This document shows, in pieces, positions 37,619 through 52,600 of a stretch of 64,000 bases of DNA. The position numbers and the translations under genes were made by a program. The notes beneath the pieces are model-generated. The model made no database searches, was not told where the DNA came from, and was given only the letters and a program-made list of their open reading frames with translations. Source of the DNA: Chrysomallon squamiferum (taxonomy: Eukaryota > Mollusca > Gastropoda > Neomphalida > Peltospiridae); NCBI GenBank assembly GCA_012295275.1, contig CM022671.1:12085678-12149677 (forward strand). The letters run 5' to 3'. Position 1 is the stretch's first letter. Every line of letters starts with the position of its first letter.

Positions 37619-40600
37619 CTGTAAAATAATTTTTAATCTATGAGGATTAGTCTCCAACAGAATCAATTACTGTTGTATTCGAAGATATAGTATAATCTGC
37701 CATTAAAAATACACATATAAGACTGTATATTTAGTGCAAATATACAAATCATATCAGTACAAGTTAATAACATCTACCTGTCTTCTATATTTGGCACAGG
37801 AGTATCATAATCTGGATCAGGAATATTAGCATTGAGCAAGTCTTGGTTGGGATGATCCTCTGGCAGAGGAAATGCTGCTGATGCCTGTGAGAGAAAACAG
37901 TTTATTAAAGAAATAAAAACTACACCAAACTTAACCAAGATATGAATCAACAAGATATAACAGAATAAAATGTGCAAAGATCAATCATTTTTATTATAAA
38001 TTACATAAGTAAATGCCACTATTTGAATAACTTGGTACAACTTATAGCTACATCACAAACCTGTCCATCAGCATTAATGTGGATATCAGCAACTGATGAG
38101 GAAGTAGCTATTATTTCTTCTTTGCTAGATCCCTACAACCCAAAATAAAATACATTAGTAATTACAAAACTCTTTGTCATATCAGGAAATCAATAATTTT
38201 AAATAATTAGAAAAAATAAAATAAACGGAACAATAAAATGAAAAAATATTTTTAACTAATATATAATTTTTAAATCATAAAATAATTATTGTAAATGGTG
38301 AAAAATATCATTATTCAGATTAAATTTGTATGTAAATTATCATAAACTGCTAAATTGTAATTCTTATTATAACCTTCTGTAAGGATGACCTCAGCTGGTC
38401 TCTTGGCTCAAACATTGACTGGGGTCTGATACTAGACTTTGATTTCCGAGACTGAAGACTGTCATCAGAGAAATTTCCAGATGAAGTTCTGATGCTGGTG
38501 GGCAGACCATTAGGCAGAGGAGGTGGTGCACATGCAGCCTCCCTAAGATTTCTTTCTCTTAAAGCTTGATTCTCTTTTAATAATGTATTAATCTTTAAAA
38601 AAAGAGAAAATAAAATAAAAATAAAATAATAGTTTTAATGATTATACAAAAAAAAAAAAAAACCATGCACACATTTACACACACTTACTACATTCAAGAT
38701 ATACAATGGGTGGGCAAAAAAACAACAACCACATTTTTGATCATACTGTCATTTGTGGGCAAACTTTCTGTATATTTTTAACATAAGGTTTTCAAAATAT
38801 CACTTCCAAAAAGATACTCTCAAGTTTGGACAAGAACTGAATTACAACTTATTTCTCTGATAAAGATTGGCAAAACTCATAAAGGAATATCCTGGTAAGA
38901 CATGGATATATATCAGTAAACAGAGTGTTGAAAAAGACAGAAAGAAGAGAATCCACTGAGAAGAAAGAGTGAAGTGACTGATCTAAAACAGCACGTACAA
39001 AATCTAGAGGAAGCTATCTGTTCTCAGGAGGATAATCGAGGAAGCTGCTTAATGACTCATGATATAAACATTTCAGACTAATTGTAAATACTAATTAATA
39101 TTCTTACTGTGCTCTGCATTATCTGGAGTCTTTTCTCTAAGTCATGTTTGTCATGTGACAGGAGTTGAATTTTTGATTCAGAAATAGCAAGTGCTTTCTT
39201 CACTTCCACATATTCATCTGTAGAAACTGGCCCTTCCACTTGTTCTAACATGCTCTGAAAATTAATAATGTAAAAACTTAAATAAATTCACCAGTTTCGC
39301 ATTTAGATTACTAAGTCAAAAAAATATGTATCTGTAATTAACATGAAATTTATAGAAAAACTTTAAATGCAGTTTGTGACTACATCCGTGGTTAGCAGTG
39401 TGCTTCATCCCTGGTGGTCAAATGCAGTTTGTGACTACATCCGTGGTTAGCAGTGTGCTTCATCCCTGGTGGTCAAATGCAGTTTGTGACTACATCCGTG
39501 GTTAGCAGTGTGCTTCATCCCTGGTGGTCAAATGCAGTTTGTGACTACATCCGTGGTTAGCAGTGTGCTTCATCCCTGGTGGTTGACTGGACTAATAAAG
39601 GAGTCAAGGTATGTCTATGGTCCAAAATGAGCTCACAAACACTGGGGTCAGTTATGGTAGTTGTTGTAATATGATCTTTTGCTGTTTAATACTTTTTGAA
39701 ATTATGAAAGTTTTTACCTTTAAATAGAGAAATTACTTATTGATAATATTTATTTAAGTAATTCAAACACAAGGGGTCAATGTGAGGTCAGCATTACTTG
39801 AAGAGATTGATGGTCTAAAGGTTCTGCCCACTACACTAAAATATAATTTAATTAACAACAGCAAGTCCTCACTAAAGTTCACAAAAATCAACAACAACAA
39901 TATCCCAACACCCAAAATAAAACCAGTAGATGGCAAAGTCAGTATGATTATTATGAATTCAAAAAATTGATACAATTAATATATATTATATAGATTCTGC
40001 ATTATTTTCTTTTATGGGTTTATTATTCAGTTCTGAAATAAACTGATGTTCATCTTAATAACAACACCTATTTAATAAAAATTGTAATGGAAAATAAATA
40101 ACAATAACAAAAAGAAAACAAATGCACACATTCTGAACATTTATCAACTAGAATATAGTATTAACGTTTTCTTATCAGACCTTTGTGATTTTTCTTTTTC
40201 ATTCATACAGCATCAGATCATTTGATTACTTCATATTTTGACCTTTTAGATTTTATCAGCAAATTTCAACAAAAAGAAAAAAAAGAAAAGAGAAAGCAAC
40301 TATATTAGATCACGTGTTTAATCTGTGAAAATCTACTGAATTAGTTTTTACACAATCTGAACATTGTTCATATGCACCCAAAACTCATCTCTATATTTCA
40401 AAAGCTATTTAAATAAAAAAATTTAAAAAAGAAAGAAAAAAAAAGAAACTAAGGGCAGAGAAAATATGCTTCATGAAAAGTAGATGTGGATTTGTGCAAG
40501 AAATAACAGCAAATTTAGCAAATTATAGAATTGCCAGAAAAAGAAAAATGCATTTAAATATGCTACGTAACATACCAATCTATGTGTGGAAGTAAACAAT

Positions 40601-43600
40601 TTACCATTATACACAAAATTATAAAATATCCCTACCTTTTTATATATTTAGTCAAATGTTTATTTAAAAAATTTGTTTTAAAATCAGATGTACATATGTA
40701 AATAGGCAGACTAAATGATTTCTTGATGGAGTTATAATTAAAATTTCTCCAGCTTTTATTATTATAGTTATATTTCATGTTACAGAATGAATGACTGAAT
40801 TTTTAATAAGAAATGATGTATTTAATATTAATGATGATTAACTGTCACTTGTCCATTTTGTTGCATAATAATGCTACAAGAGAGGAAAGCACACAAGAAA
40901 GCAAAAGATAACCATTCACAGTACACTGCTTAGGAATAATTACTGTACTCACGTATACATGAAGAAAATTAATTATAATTAACTATGAATACAGATTATA
41001 AAATGTTAACCTATATCTGATTAGTATGTTCTTGAAAAATACTATTTCAAATTCATTTAAAATTAAAAATTAAACAAATTAATTCAAAGAACTGTTTATA
41101 AAGACAACTGCAGGTGCAGGTTGGTGCAAAATAAAAGCATGACTAAACCTAATAAGAAAAGTGAATAAGGTTAGTAAGCATTTTTTGTTATGAGTATTAG
41201 TAGATGGTTATGTCAGCTCTAAGATTTATATTAGCTTTGACTTTCTCACCTCAGTAAATGAAATAATGGAAGTTGGAGTAAATCGCTTCGTGGCTTGATC
41301 CTACAATGTGTACATTAGTTCAGTTTCTTATCTCCAGACAAAATCATATAATTTGTTAAATTTTTAATATGCACACTGGTATTTAAATTTTTAAATCAGT
41401 TTTAACAGACTATAATAAAGACCCACTTCACCAGAAGATCCAGTATTAAAACAGAAAGAAACTTTTGAACAAAGTAAATATATAATCACAAAACATTAAC
41501 TAATAAAAGTAATAACTGTAGAAAATTTAACTAAAATTTGAAATCTTGTAAATTGTGATATTAAATTAGGATTTGAAAAATAATCAATAAAAATTAATAA
41601 ATGCTGCAATGCTGTCTATGATCAAGTAAAATAGTAACAATAGTTTGACTCTTGATTTTATAGTTTCAGTTTTCCTCACTTTTGGAATTCTGGACCAAGT
41701 TTGGAATACAAAATCACAAAATCAGAACTATACTTCCATTTAATTATTAAACTATTCTGAGAGCCCACTATATGATCACACTGACCCTCTCTCAATCTAC
41801 TTTCAATAACGGTATCCATAACTATCCTAATCTAACAAACTTCTTCCAACATAGCCTACATTTTTCTTTACATTTGTATACTGTATGGCACTTGTTTACA
41901 TTGTTTTTATGTCTGAATATTGTTCTTACATTATTATATTACTGTATTCAACAGTTGTTATGTGTACTGAAGTTTACTGTTTTGGTAAATTTCAGGATTA
42001 ATGTTTATATCAATAATTTTTCAGACTTCTGTATTTTCTTGGATGTGGCGCTCCCCCCTATTAGTCTGTGAAGTTGAGGGTCAACAGTATTCTAAACCAT
42101 TTTGGATTTTTATTTTATTTTTGAAATAAATACATTATAAAATATTAGCTATAAAGACAGTAAGTGAATTACAGCTTTATTATTTACATTAGCTAATATT
42201 ATTTAGAAATATGTTTGCATGAATTCAACATGCAACTTTAATTTTAGTTTTTTGTTTTTATTAATAAAATGTATTAAGTGATTAAAGTATTATTATTAAG
42301 AAAAATCAAGAAGTGATGTTATGCTCAAAAAAAGATATTATACAAATCTTAGGTTACAGTTTTGGTATTCTTGTAAGGATTATACTTAAATATTAGTTGC
42401 TTTTGAAAACACAAATGAACAAAATAAAAGTTTAAATCCAACATAATGCTCATTATCAATCACACAAAAATGAACAAAATAAATAAACATATGTTTAAAA
42501 ATAGACACTTCATGCCACAAATCATGCTAAACAAATATGTCTTTCGGGACATCTTGATATTATTATTACTGTTAATTATGCAACATAACATTTATTATGT
42601 GTCATTTGAATAATAAGAAACAGGAAGCTACTGTCCTTTAGACTAGCATCTTATTGAATAGCATCAAGGAATAGTTTATAGTATTGTAACTCATATAATG
42701 TGCAAAGATGTTGAGTCAGTAGCTGGAAGGAAAAAAAACCTATTATGAATTATAGACCATGTTGTTATTAGGCTGAAAGATATATTTCTTATTACATTTG
42801 TTACCCAACTGTGACAGTCATTAAAACATTGGCTTTTTAATATGTTTCACTGTCCATGTCATTTAAAAAAAAAAGAAAAAAAGAAGAAAGTTATGCTGTA
42901 TGCTTAAAGGTACCTCAGCTGGCTTGTCTTTCTTCATTTCTTCTCGAACACTCTTGATGCTCTGTGTATCAATACTGCTGTAGTCCTCATCTGAAGCAAC
43001 GCTGTCATAAAGTGGTTCATCGTCACTAAATGCACTACCCGTTTTTGAAATTCGAGACTGGAAAGCATTAAAATTGGACTTGTCTGAAAATATATAAAAG
43101 TTATTCTTAAACTTTATTTGATTCATAAATAATCGCATTGAATAATCTGTAAAAGATATAAGTAATCTAACAATATCTTTAGCTAAGTATTTCTTAATCT
43201 GGTCAGAGCTGAAAACAAAGGTAATTAACTTCTGTGTGATAAATAAAGAACACAAACCTTTACCAATGACCCATTTTCCACAGCACATTCCAAAAGCAAA
43301 TCAACACACAAGTAATCAATTGTTATTCACTGTTAATTCTCACTAAAAACAAAACCAGTATTACTTTCCTCCTACTTGTCTATATTTCACTTTAGATATG
43401 TACATCTCTGTGTGCATTCCTAGGAAATTGCTGCTCAAGGGGGAATTAGCACATTCATGTTCACTGGAGCGTTGAGCAGGTGTACTGCTGAGAAACAATA
43501 ATACCTGGATGGACTCAGTGAGGATAAACACTGTGTTGACCTGTGGTCAGACAGAGCTATACAGCTTCATTAAGTAAAATGTCACAGGTTGATGTTTTTC

Positions 43601-46600
43601 AAAATGTAATGAGGTGAAATGTATGTAAACATGTCACATTATAATCACAGAAACATGTTTGAAACTCAATTTAGCAACAAGATGTCTTGATAAACTGTAC
43701 ATATTTCACTGCTTTTACTTTTGTATTTATTTATTTTATTTTATTTTTTATTTATTTTTTTCTTTTATCAAAATCTGTTTTAACTTTAGCCAATCTATTG
43801 TTAATAGTCTCTATTACTTATATCTGATTAATTAAAATAAACAGTTATATAATAAATCACATACAGAATTACAGTGTGTTTCCTCTCTTCTTATAATCAG
43901 ATAAATAAAATTAGTCATCAGTGTAACATTTAGTGAGTAACACAAAGTAAACAGTGTTTAATTCCTCAGTGTATTTAACTTTCTAAAGATATCTTTGCTA
44001 TGTCTAAAGTAAACTGTATTCTAATTTGATACAAATTAACCATTACTTGGAGTAAGGAAGAAAACCCCAATCTTATTAAGACAGACATTTTCATACTTTG
44101 TAGTATGTGGTGACTTGACTTGATCTCCTATTTCAGAGTAATGGTTGCACAGAAAGGAATGGGTATGGCTGCTCAATTAAATATGGTTGTATAAAATTAT
44201 GTAATAACTCCTGATTTACAGATAACAAATTAGGCACAGAAAATTTAAATTTTTATGGGACTCTTCTTTGTAAAAGTGACAGAATATATGTATGAAGTAA
44301 CATTTTTTAAAATTTTTATTAACACAATCACACATACACTCTCTTTCAAATATATATATCGACAGATAACAAGGGAAGTAGAGAGAAAGAGAGTGAATGT
44401 TTTATTGATTTTATACAGCAATGTTGATTTTGGATTTGCAACCAAATTCAGAATATTTTGATTTAAATCTGAAATTACACGTTTATAGTGATCAGTGAGA
44501 AAGGAGAGATATCTGACTCATAAACTCCACATTAATTCAAAACATATGAAACAAACAAAAACCACCAGAACCCTTCACAACCATACTATGACAACCTAAT
44601 GTAAATGTAGATATAAAAACAATATATTTTTAATATATGATGTGAAATTTTGTATTCAGTTGATAGACTTTGTGATATTAATTGTTTATTTGTTAAACAT
44701 AATTTCAGTGTTGGCAAAAAACCCCACCAAAAAACAACAAATCAGTTCAGTATGTCTTAAGCCAGTTAATGAATTTTTTTAAATTATTAAAAAAATTTCA
44801 CTTAGTAATTGATCTCATATACAGTTCAAGCAGTGTGTAATGTTAAATACAGTTAAAATTTTAAAAAAATGTATTTTTACAACTGAAAATTAAAAAATAA
44901 CTCATATATATTATTTTAACTGTTAGTTTATCCTTTGTTTTCTTCCTAATTTCTGCTTGATAAAACTGAAATTTTTGTTATAAAAGACAACTGGCAATTC
45001 CAAGAGATACTGCAGACCATCATGTTTTCAGCAAATATTTTGTAACAATTAACTTTATTCTTAAAGACAGATAAAACCTACTGTCAGATTTGCTTTTCAA
45101 TTTCAGGTTTCATCTTTACAGATTGAAAGATTTCATCAAGAAAGTGTACAAACATTTGTTTTGACCACCAAAAATTATTTTCTGCAGAACTGTATAGTTT
45201 AAGTATTCATAATTCATATAAAAAATCTAAATACAGATAAAATATCTTTTCCTTGTTCATGGTGCATCCCATATAAAATATTTGATTTGTATTAACAGTA
45301 AATATCACACTAAATCAGATTGTATTTTGTTCAGTAAATTTTAGTTTGCTGGATGTAACAGATAGCCTTAATAAGAATATGTCGAGAAAAACATATATAA
45401 TGATTTGTAATAATAAAAAATATAATATAAAAAATTTAAGTTTTAACATTTATTTCTTTTTAATCTTATTTTATGGAACATCTACCCACCCCTAAAATAG
45501 TAACAAAACAAAAAATCAAAAAAACAATTTTTTTTTTTTTTTAAAAATTAAAATGATATAAATATAACAAAATTTTACCTGGCTCCTTAGGAGTATGTGT
45601 AGGAGATGCAATTCCAGTTTGTCTTCTTCTGGCATCATTCAGAATATCAATAATAAGCGTTGTAAATTCCCTTGCATTGAATCTTGCCAATTTTTGTCTT
45701 CCCTGAAGAAACAAAATAAAATATTGGTATAACAGTTGATTCTATTTCAGTCTGATTTTGCTAATTTATTGTGATTTATACATTTATAGTGCAATTGTTC
45801 CTTTCATTTTTTTCATTTCAGGGGTGTATTTATCTCATTATACACTGATTTTTCAGATGTTATGCTTATAGTAATTCTGATTTGAACACACCATTTTTAA
45901 TATTAAATTATTATGCCTGTGCAAGTACGTCTTAACAAAAATAAAGAAAAAAAAAGAAAACTGGTATGAAAATAAAAAGCAAATCACAATACAGTATAGA
46001 TTCCAGGTTTACAGCATTGTTAACATACGATAATATAGGAATACAGATATAATCTACTTTCTTTTTAGCTGAGTTCTGAGCACATCAGATTTTCTTTTTA
46101 ACATTTCAATAAAATAAAAATTACTGCCTCTTTGTAAACTCATTAGTCAATAAAATGGAATTACACAGAATATATTCAGGTCATCTGTACCCTACACAAA
46201 AAAACACTCGTTAAACATGGTTTATTTTCAGTAAATATTCGACAGGAAAAAAATAAAAATAATAAGAAACAACTAACCTGGTTTCTTGTTGTAGATAAAT
46301 CTGGATTTACAGGCAGAAATGGCACAGTTTGTCTATCACTGACTGTTGTTGAGTGGTCATGAGTTGCAGACCAAACTGTTAAAAAATAGTGTTACATACA
46401 AAACAGAGAAATGTAAATTATGTGTGTGTTTATATGTAGTGTACTGTAGTTGTGTGAGTGTGTGTGAGAAAGACATTTTTTTAGCATTCAGTACCATTTG
46501 TCAATTGTTATAAACTTATTCAAATTAAAGATACATTCTGAATTCTGATTTCTTTTAATTCTTTTTCTTTTTAAAGTCAGTTTCAATCAGAATTCTTTTC

Positions 46601-49600
46601 ATATTTTAGTTTCCTTCTTTGTTGTTTGTTAATTAAATAAGATATGTATTAATGATTAATACATTTTAAACAGGTTAAAGTGCTACATTCATATTTATAA
46701 ATGTATTTATTTAAATGAGAATATTCTGTCATCTACTATTATTAAAAAAAATTGTAATTTATTATAATATTATTCTATTGTCTTTCTATTTTACCAAATA
46801 AATAACTTACTATTATCATTTTCTCTTCTATCCACCTCATCATAAACATCCATTGCAAGTTCTTCAAAAAGATGATTAGGAAGCTGAATAGAAATTATTA
46901 TCAGAGTCATAAATATAAATATATATTTATTGAAAAAAAGCTAAATGTCTGTTTAGTATCTGAACTATATAGTCACTGTATTGTACCACTATCATGTGCC
47001 TATGTGCAGTAACTGCCAGATAAAGCAGACATATACAGTATATATCTATATATCTATATACCTATATACATTACATATATACCTTACATACATACAACAT
47101 ACTGTATCATGCAGTATGTATTATGTTACAGAAAAGAACATATTAATATTATTAAAATCTTTTTAACACATGTAGAAACTATGACAAGACAAATCTCTTT
47201 ATCAGTTGTAAAAAGCTGTGAATGCTTCGAAATCAGAATATTATACAGAATATTTTCATGTTATCAGGAAAAACAAATTCTGTAATGTTATGTGATTGTA
47301 TATTTGATTATTTATGAATTAATAAATTAAAAAATAGATTCAGTTAATTCTTAACATAATTCATTTAGTAAGTAATTTGTACAATAACAGTTCTGAATTA
47401 AATTATGAGAGCTTTTAATTTGGCTAATTATTTAAACAATTTAATAAGAAAATATTAGAAGAAAATAAAAATGAAAAATTTAATTAAATACTCACTGCCT
47501 GTAATTTTTTCTTTGCTTGCTTAGCAAGTTCTGACAAATCTGAATTACTGCAACAAATTTTTTTTTTAATTAAATTTTTCACTTCCAAAAAAATGAATAT
47601 TCATAAAATTAAAATTAAATGTATGAATAAATTTAGAATGCTTAAGTACAAAATAATGAAATAATCTTTATATTTATTTACTGTATAAAATATTTACTGA
47701 TGTTATGCAATTGTTGTATTAATATGATAATTAAAAAAGAGAAACAGCAAACTAAAAAAGAGAAAATTTACCTGTCTCCCATTTCAGGAATTATAAAATG
47801 TATATTTGTTCTATGGTCTGAAATTTTAAAATATTAATCTAAATTAAAATTTAAATAAAAAGGTAGTCAATATTTCAGTATACATTAAAAATTAAATTCC
47901 ACATTATTACATTCTGAGAATTTTTTTTTTAAATATTATAAAAGCTTTTCAAAGAATTTCTTTTCCTGAATACATTGATTTAACAATATTATTTTCATAT
48001 GGAAATTTTAAAAAGTATATATGATATAAAAGAAAAATAACTATACAAATATATTGTTTAAATTTAAAAATAACTAAATTTTAGGAAACAACATATAAAA
48101 AAACAAGATAAAAAAATACCTGATAATTTTAAAATATTTTTACAATTATAAGCACATGATACCCTAGTGATTTTTATTTTAACATTTATCATTTCGAAAT
48201 TAAGTTATTAAATTAAAAAAATGTCCAATATGGTTAGTATATTTGGATAAAAGATAACATGAACTAACCTGGCTTTTTGCCACATATGTAATATGCTAAT
48301 CTGTCAGTTAGTTCATACTGGGCTTCGACTAGACGATCAGCTAAATCATTGTGACCTTCTGCCCTGTTAAATAGAGCAAATTTATTTGTTTTAATACTAG
48401 TTAAAACACCAAAACAATTGTTTTTATTTATATTTAGAATAATATTATCTGCAATAAATTACTAATTTAGTCAGTATCAGAAGAAAAAATTGAATTAAAT
48501 TATTGTTCACCAACAGTTCTGCTGAATATGTTTCAATATCATCTAACCATTTGTGTTTATTTAGATTAAACAATAACATTTTGTAAAACATTAACACATT
48601 TATTTTGTTTTGTTCTTTATAATTAAATTGATATAAACAGATACAAAAGTTAAGAAATATTATAATAACTGCATTAGTTAAAAAAATATTTCCAGCGTTG
48701 TTGTTTTGTTTTTCAGTTTAGTGTGTGACAGATGAGGTAACTGTTTTACCTGGCATAATCTACTGGAGTTTTGCCTCCAAGATCTAAAGCACCTGGATCT
48801 GCTCCGTACACGACTAGAAGTTCCACCTGTGATGACTGGCCTGCCTGAGCTGCAATATGAAGTGGACAGTTCCCTTTCTCCTGTAAACAAAATATTTTTA
48901 TTGGCTAAGATATAAAAGATTCAATCTAATTCTTTTATTAAAAAAGATAATAATAAGAATAAAATTTAAAAATAACAATAATGCATTAATAAAATAAAAT
49001 AAAATAAATAAAAATGAATGTTACCTCAAGAGATTTTATTATTAAATGTTATTAGATCTCAAGCATACACTTCATGTACACTGTAAAATGACAAAACTCA
49101 AAAGACCATGACCATTTTTTTCAACATAAGCCTTAAACAGAATTCTCTAGCAGACAATATCAAGTTCTGGGTCTTTTTAGAGCTTCTGGCTGATTTATTG
49201 AAAATATTTTAGTCAGCTATTGAGATTTTCTTTTTTCTCAGATGCCTTAGAAACTTAGAAAATGACAATACGAAATGTTCTGATAGCTGAAACAACAACA
49301 AACAAACATACCATATGGAAATAGTTAGGATCAGCTCCTTTGGAAAGAAGTCTTAAACATGTTTCCACATTGTTTGTTCGAACGCTTGAATGAAGCTCCT
49401 GCAAAATACATTTTTAAAAATCAGATACTTCACAATCAAGTTATCATTTTAATAAACAAATCTTAAAAAACTTAAACTAACCAACAAGAAGCAATAGAAA
49501 ATAGATTTTTTTTAGATGCTATATACAGTGGTACCTTGACTTTCAAGTGTCCCAACTTACGAGTTTTTTGAGTTACGAGCAGCTACCTGGTTGAGTTTTT

Positions 49601-52600
49601 GCTTCCAGTTGTGAGCCAAAATCCAAATTGTGAGCGAGCTTCAGATATGCTGCTGCTAGTTGGTGCAACGAACAATACAATATCCAGCCAGCATCCGGTG
49701 TCTAACTCATTTACTTCACATAGTTACCTCATCACAGAAGCATCTCAGTTGTGTTGTGTTTGCATTTTGTGCAGTATTTTGCCCCCAAAAAAATGGATCC
49801 TAGGAAAGTGAGTGCAAAGGACAGTGCTGAGAAGAAGAAGAGGATGATGTCCATTGAATTAAAGCTTGATTTCATAGAAAACCATTATCAAAGTGTGCTT
49901 GTAGTCAACTTGGTTAGCCAGTACCAGTATCATTTATATATACGTTTTTCTTATTTAAAAACAATACGGGTTGTTTTTGGGGGTAGGAACAGATTAATGA
50001 CATTTCAATTAATTTCAGTTGGGGAAATTGAGTTAAGAGCTCGGCCATGGAACAAATTAAACTCATAAGTCAAGGTACCACTGTATTTTTAATATGTTTA
50101 TTTATAAATCCACTAAGTTAATTTAGGTAAAGTGTATCCATTTGTTTTAAATACACAAACTTTTGATGCCTGCAGTATGTGTTGCTGTATGCTTTTCTGA
50201 CTGAACTTACATACATATTTATAACAAGAACATGTGACATTATCATTCTTTCTTTGAAAATAAAGCTATATAAAACATCTGGAAGGGTATTTAAATAAAA
50301 GCAAATTTACCTTGCTGACATCATCAATTGAGCTAACATCACTATCCTTGTGTTTATTGACAAAAGAAAGAAACTGATATTTGGCACGAATAAAATCAGC
50401 CTTGTTTGGACTGAAAAATAATTATGTTTTCTTTTATAAGAAAAAACAAAACAACTCTTACTTTCTTCATAATGATAAACATACAAAAGTGTTTGTTAAT
50501 GACTACATTCAGATACATTCTTTCTTTATTTTTAAATTAAAATATAAATAATAAATTGATAATAATGGTAAATGAATAAATAAATAAAATTAAAAATTCA
50601 CTGAATAATTGATGTTCAGCATAAGACCATCTTCTCTGATTAAACTTTTGTCTGGATAATAAATCTTGTTCATGAAATCCTTTTTTACATGACAAAAAAT
50701 ACTCTTTCATGATAAAATAAGTGAAATTTTACTGTATTAAACAAGGTAACAATTATAAGCTGTATGATTTTGAAAAGATAAGTGACAGTTAATATAAAAT
50801 TATTTAAAGACTAAAAGATTTTTTACTGTAATGGATCCCGAGGATTTGGTTTCCTTCGTCCATGTTTGTTTTGTGAAGGATCCAGTAAAGCATGTTCCCA
50901 TATATTGTTTGCACCCTGATTGGTCAGCTGATACACCATCTACAATTTTTATTTGCTACATCATAATCTGTGTTTCATATGTAATAACTAACTAAATTTA
51001 AAAAAATTAAAGTTGATAATATGTAACTAATTGTCACAAAAGATAGTAAATAATCCAAAAACAAATTTCTAGACAAATAGTTACAGGATATTTTTCTTCT
51101 TTTTTTTTCAAATAATAAATGTTACATATTTATAATTAAAAACAGTTTTGAAGATTATTTGTTGTTCTAACATTATAAAAAGGATATAACTTACTGCATG
51201 TTGTGTAGCACACCACTGTCCCTTTCTAAGAGATTTCACCTGAGAGATGTGTCGACCAAGACTTCTGTGAACACTGCAGCATTCATCACAAATGAGCACA
51301 CCTCGATTAATGGAAGCCCATGTTGGTTCTGAAAACAATTTTAATGATTACAAACTGATTTATATAATAATATATAATTGATGGTTAGGCAATGCAAGTG
51401 GACCTGAGCAAAATAATTAGTGGATAATCATCACTACCTGGAAACCATACAAAGTGAAACAATGCACAGGATGACCAGTGACTCGGTGAGATAAAGAAGA
51501 ATAAATTAGATGAGTACTTTAGAAGGATAATTTGGCAGATAACAGCATGAGACAGACATTTGCCCCAAAAAGGCTGCAGAGTATTGATAAATAATTACTT
51601 TTCACAATATATATATATTATATTTCTGTTTAAGATAGACATTAATAATATTACTAAAACTGAAAATTATGTTTCATCATAACAGTATCCAAAGCAATGG
51701 CATTTCTTGACTAATTATTTCATAAAATATATTTTGGTGTTGTATTTTTATATAAAATGAACAGAAAATACAAATTAAGAAACTTTAATTAAATAAAATA
51801 AAATGATTTTAAAAAAGAAATGAAAATCAATATCCCTATAAATAATCACTGTGTAAAATATTCCTTAATTTAGTAACAACTTTTCTTTGGTGGTATTTTT
51901 TTTTTTTTTTAAAGTTTTTTATTATTAATTTCTAAAACAGATGTAAATGCCAACATCTACTGGAAAGAGCTTTTATTAACAGTTCAGTTTCATGAATATT
52001 AATTCTGAATTTATCTGTCTGATTAAATGCTGTCTAAAACAAAAACATTATTAAGTTGATTTTATCTGTTTCTAGAACACACTATCAGTACTAGTTGGAT
52101 ATTTGGTTCAGCAGGTGGCATCAGTCTGATATATAACAGATGTGCCGGCTGATACAGGTCAAGAAATTACTGTGGAGATAACAAAAGTTGAAATATGAAC
52201 CTGACACCATTAGTCTAGATAGTTTGTGCTATAATGTGAATCATGTAATCCCTTTGAATGTGTGTATGTGTGTGTGTGTGTGTTTAACATAGTCACAGAT
52301 CAGAAAATATTTTCTGAAATGAATGTTACTGACTGAGTTTTACCATGAATTAAACAATTAATTATTTATTGAAAAAACACTTGAATACTGTTGATTTGCA
52401 TTATCTGGATTCCTTCACAACATAAGTTATATATATAAACAAATTTAAAAAACGAGAAAGACTGTATGTGAACAGTGGAGTTAGCAATCATATTTACATT
52501 ACTATGATTCTATTAATAGTTGTATTAATAATTGATATATGGTAAAAATGTTGAAAGATATATATACAGACATAATAATTATTAAGAAAAATGCTGAAAC

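Noticed and set aside
38700..39060. Transposase-like reading (a [23 protein letters not shown] stretch) in a GIT intron
   Set aside because: The frame is quickly interrupted by many stops and no terminal repeats were found. It may be an old Tc1-like trace but cannot be supported.
39366..39583. CRISPR-like array
   Set aside because: The 55-bp copies are directly adjacent with no unique spacers, and the host is an animal genome. It is a minisatellite.
41772..42071. 99-codon hydrophobic plus-strand ORF
   Set aside because: AT-driven composition (L, F, Y, I), intronic position in GIT, no splice or homology support.
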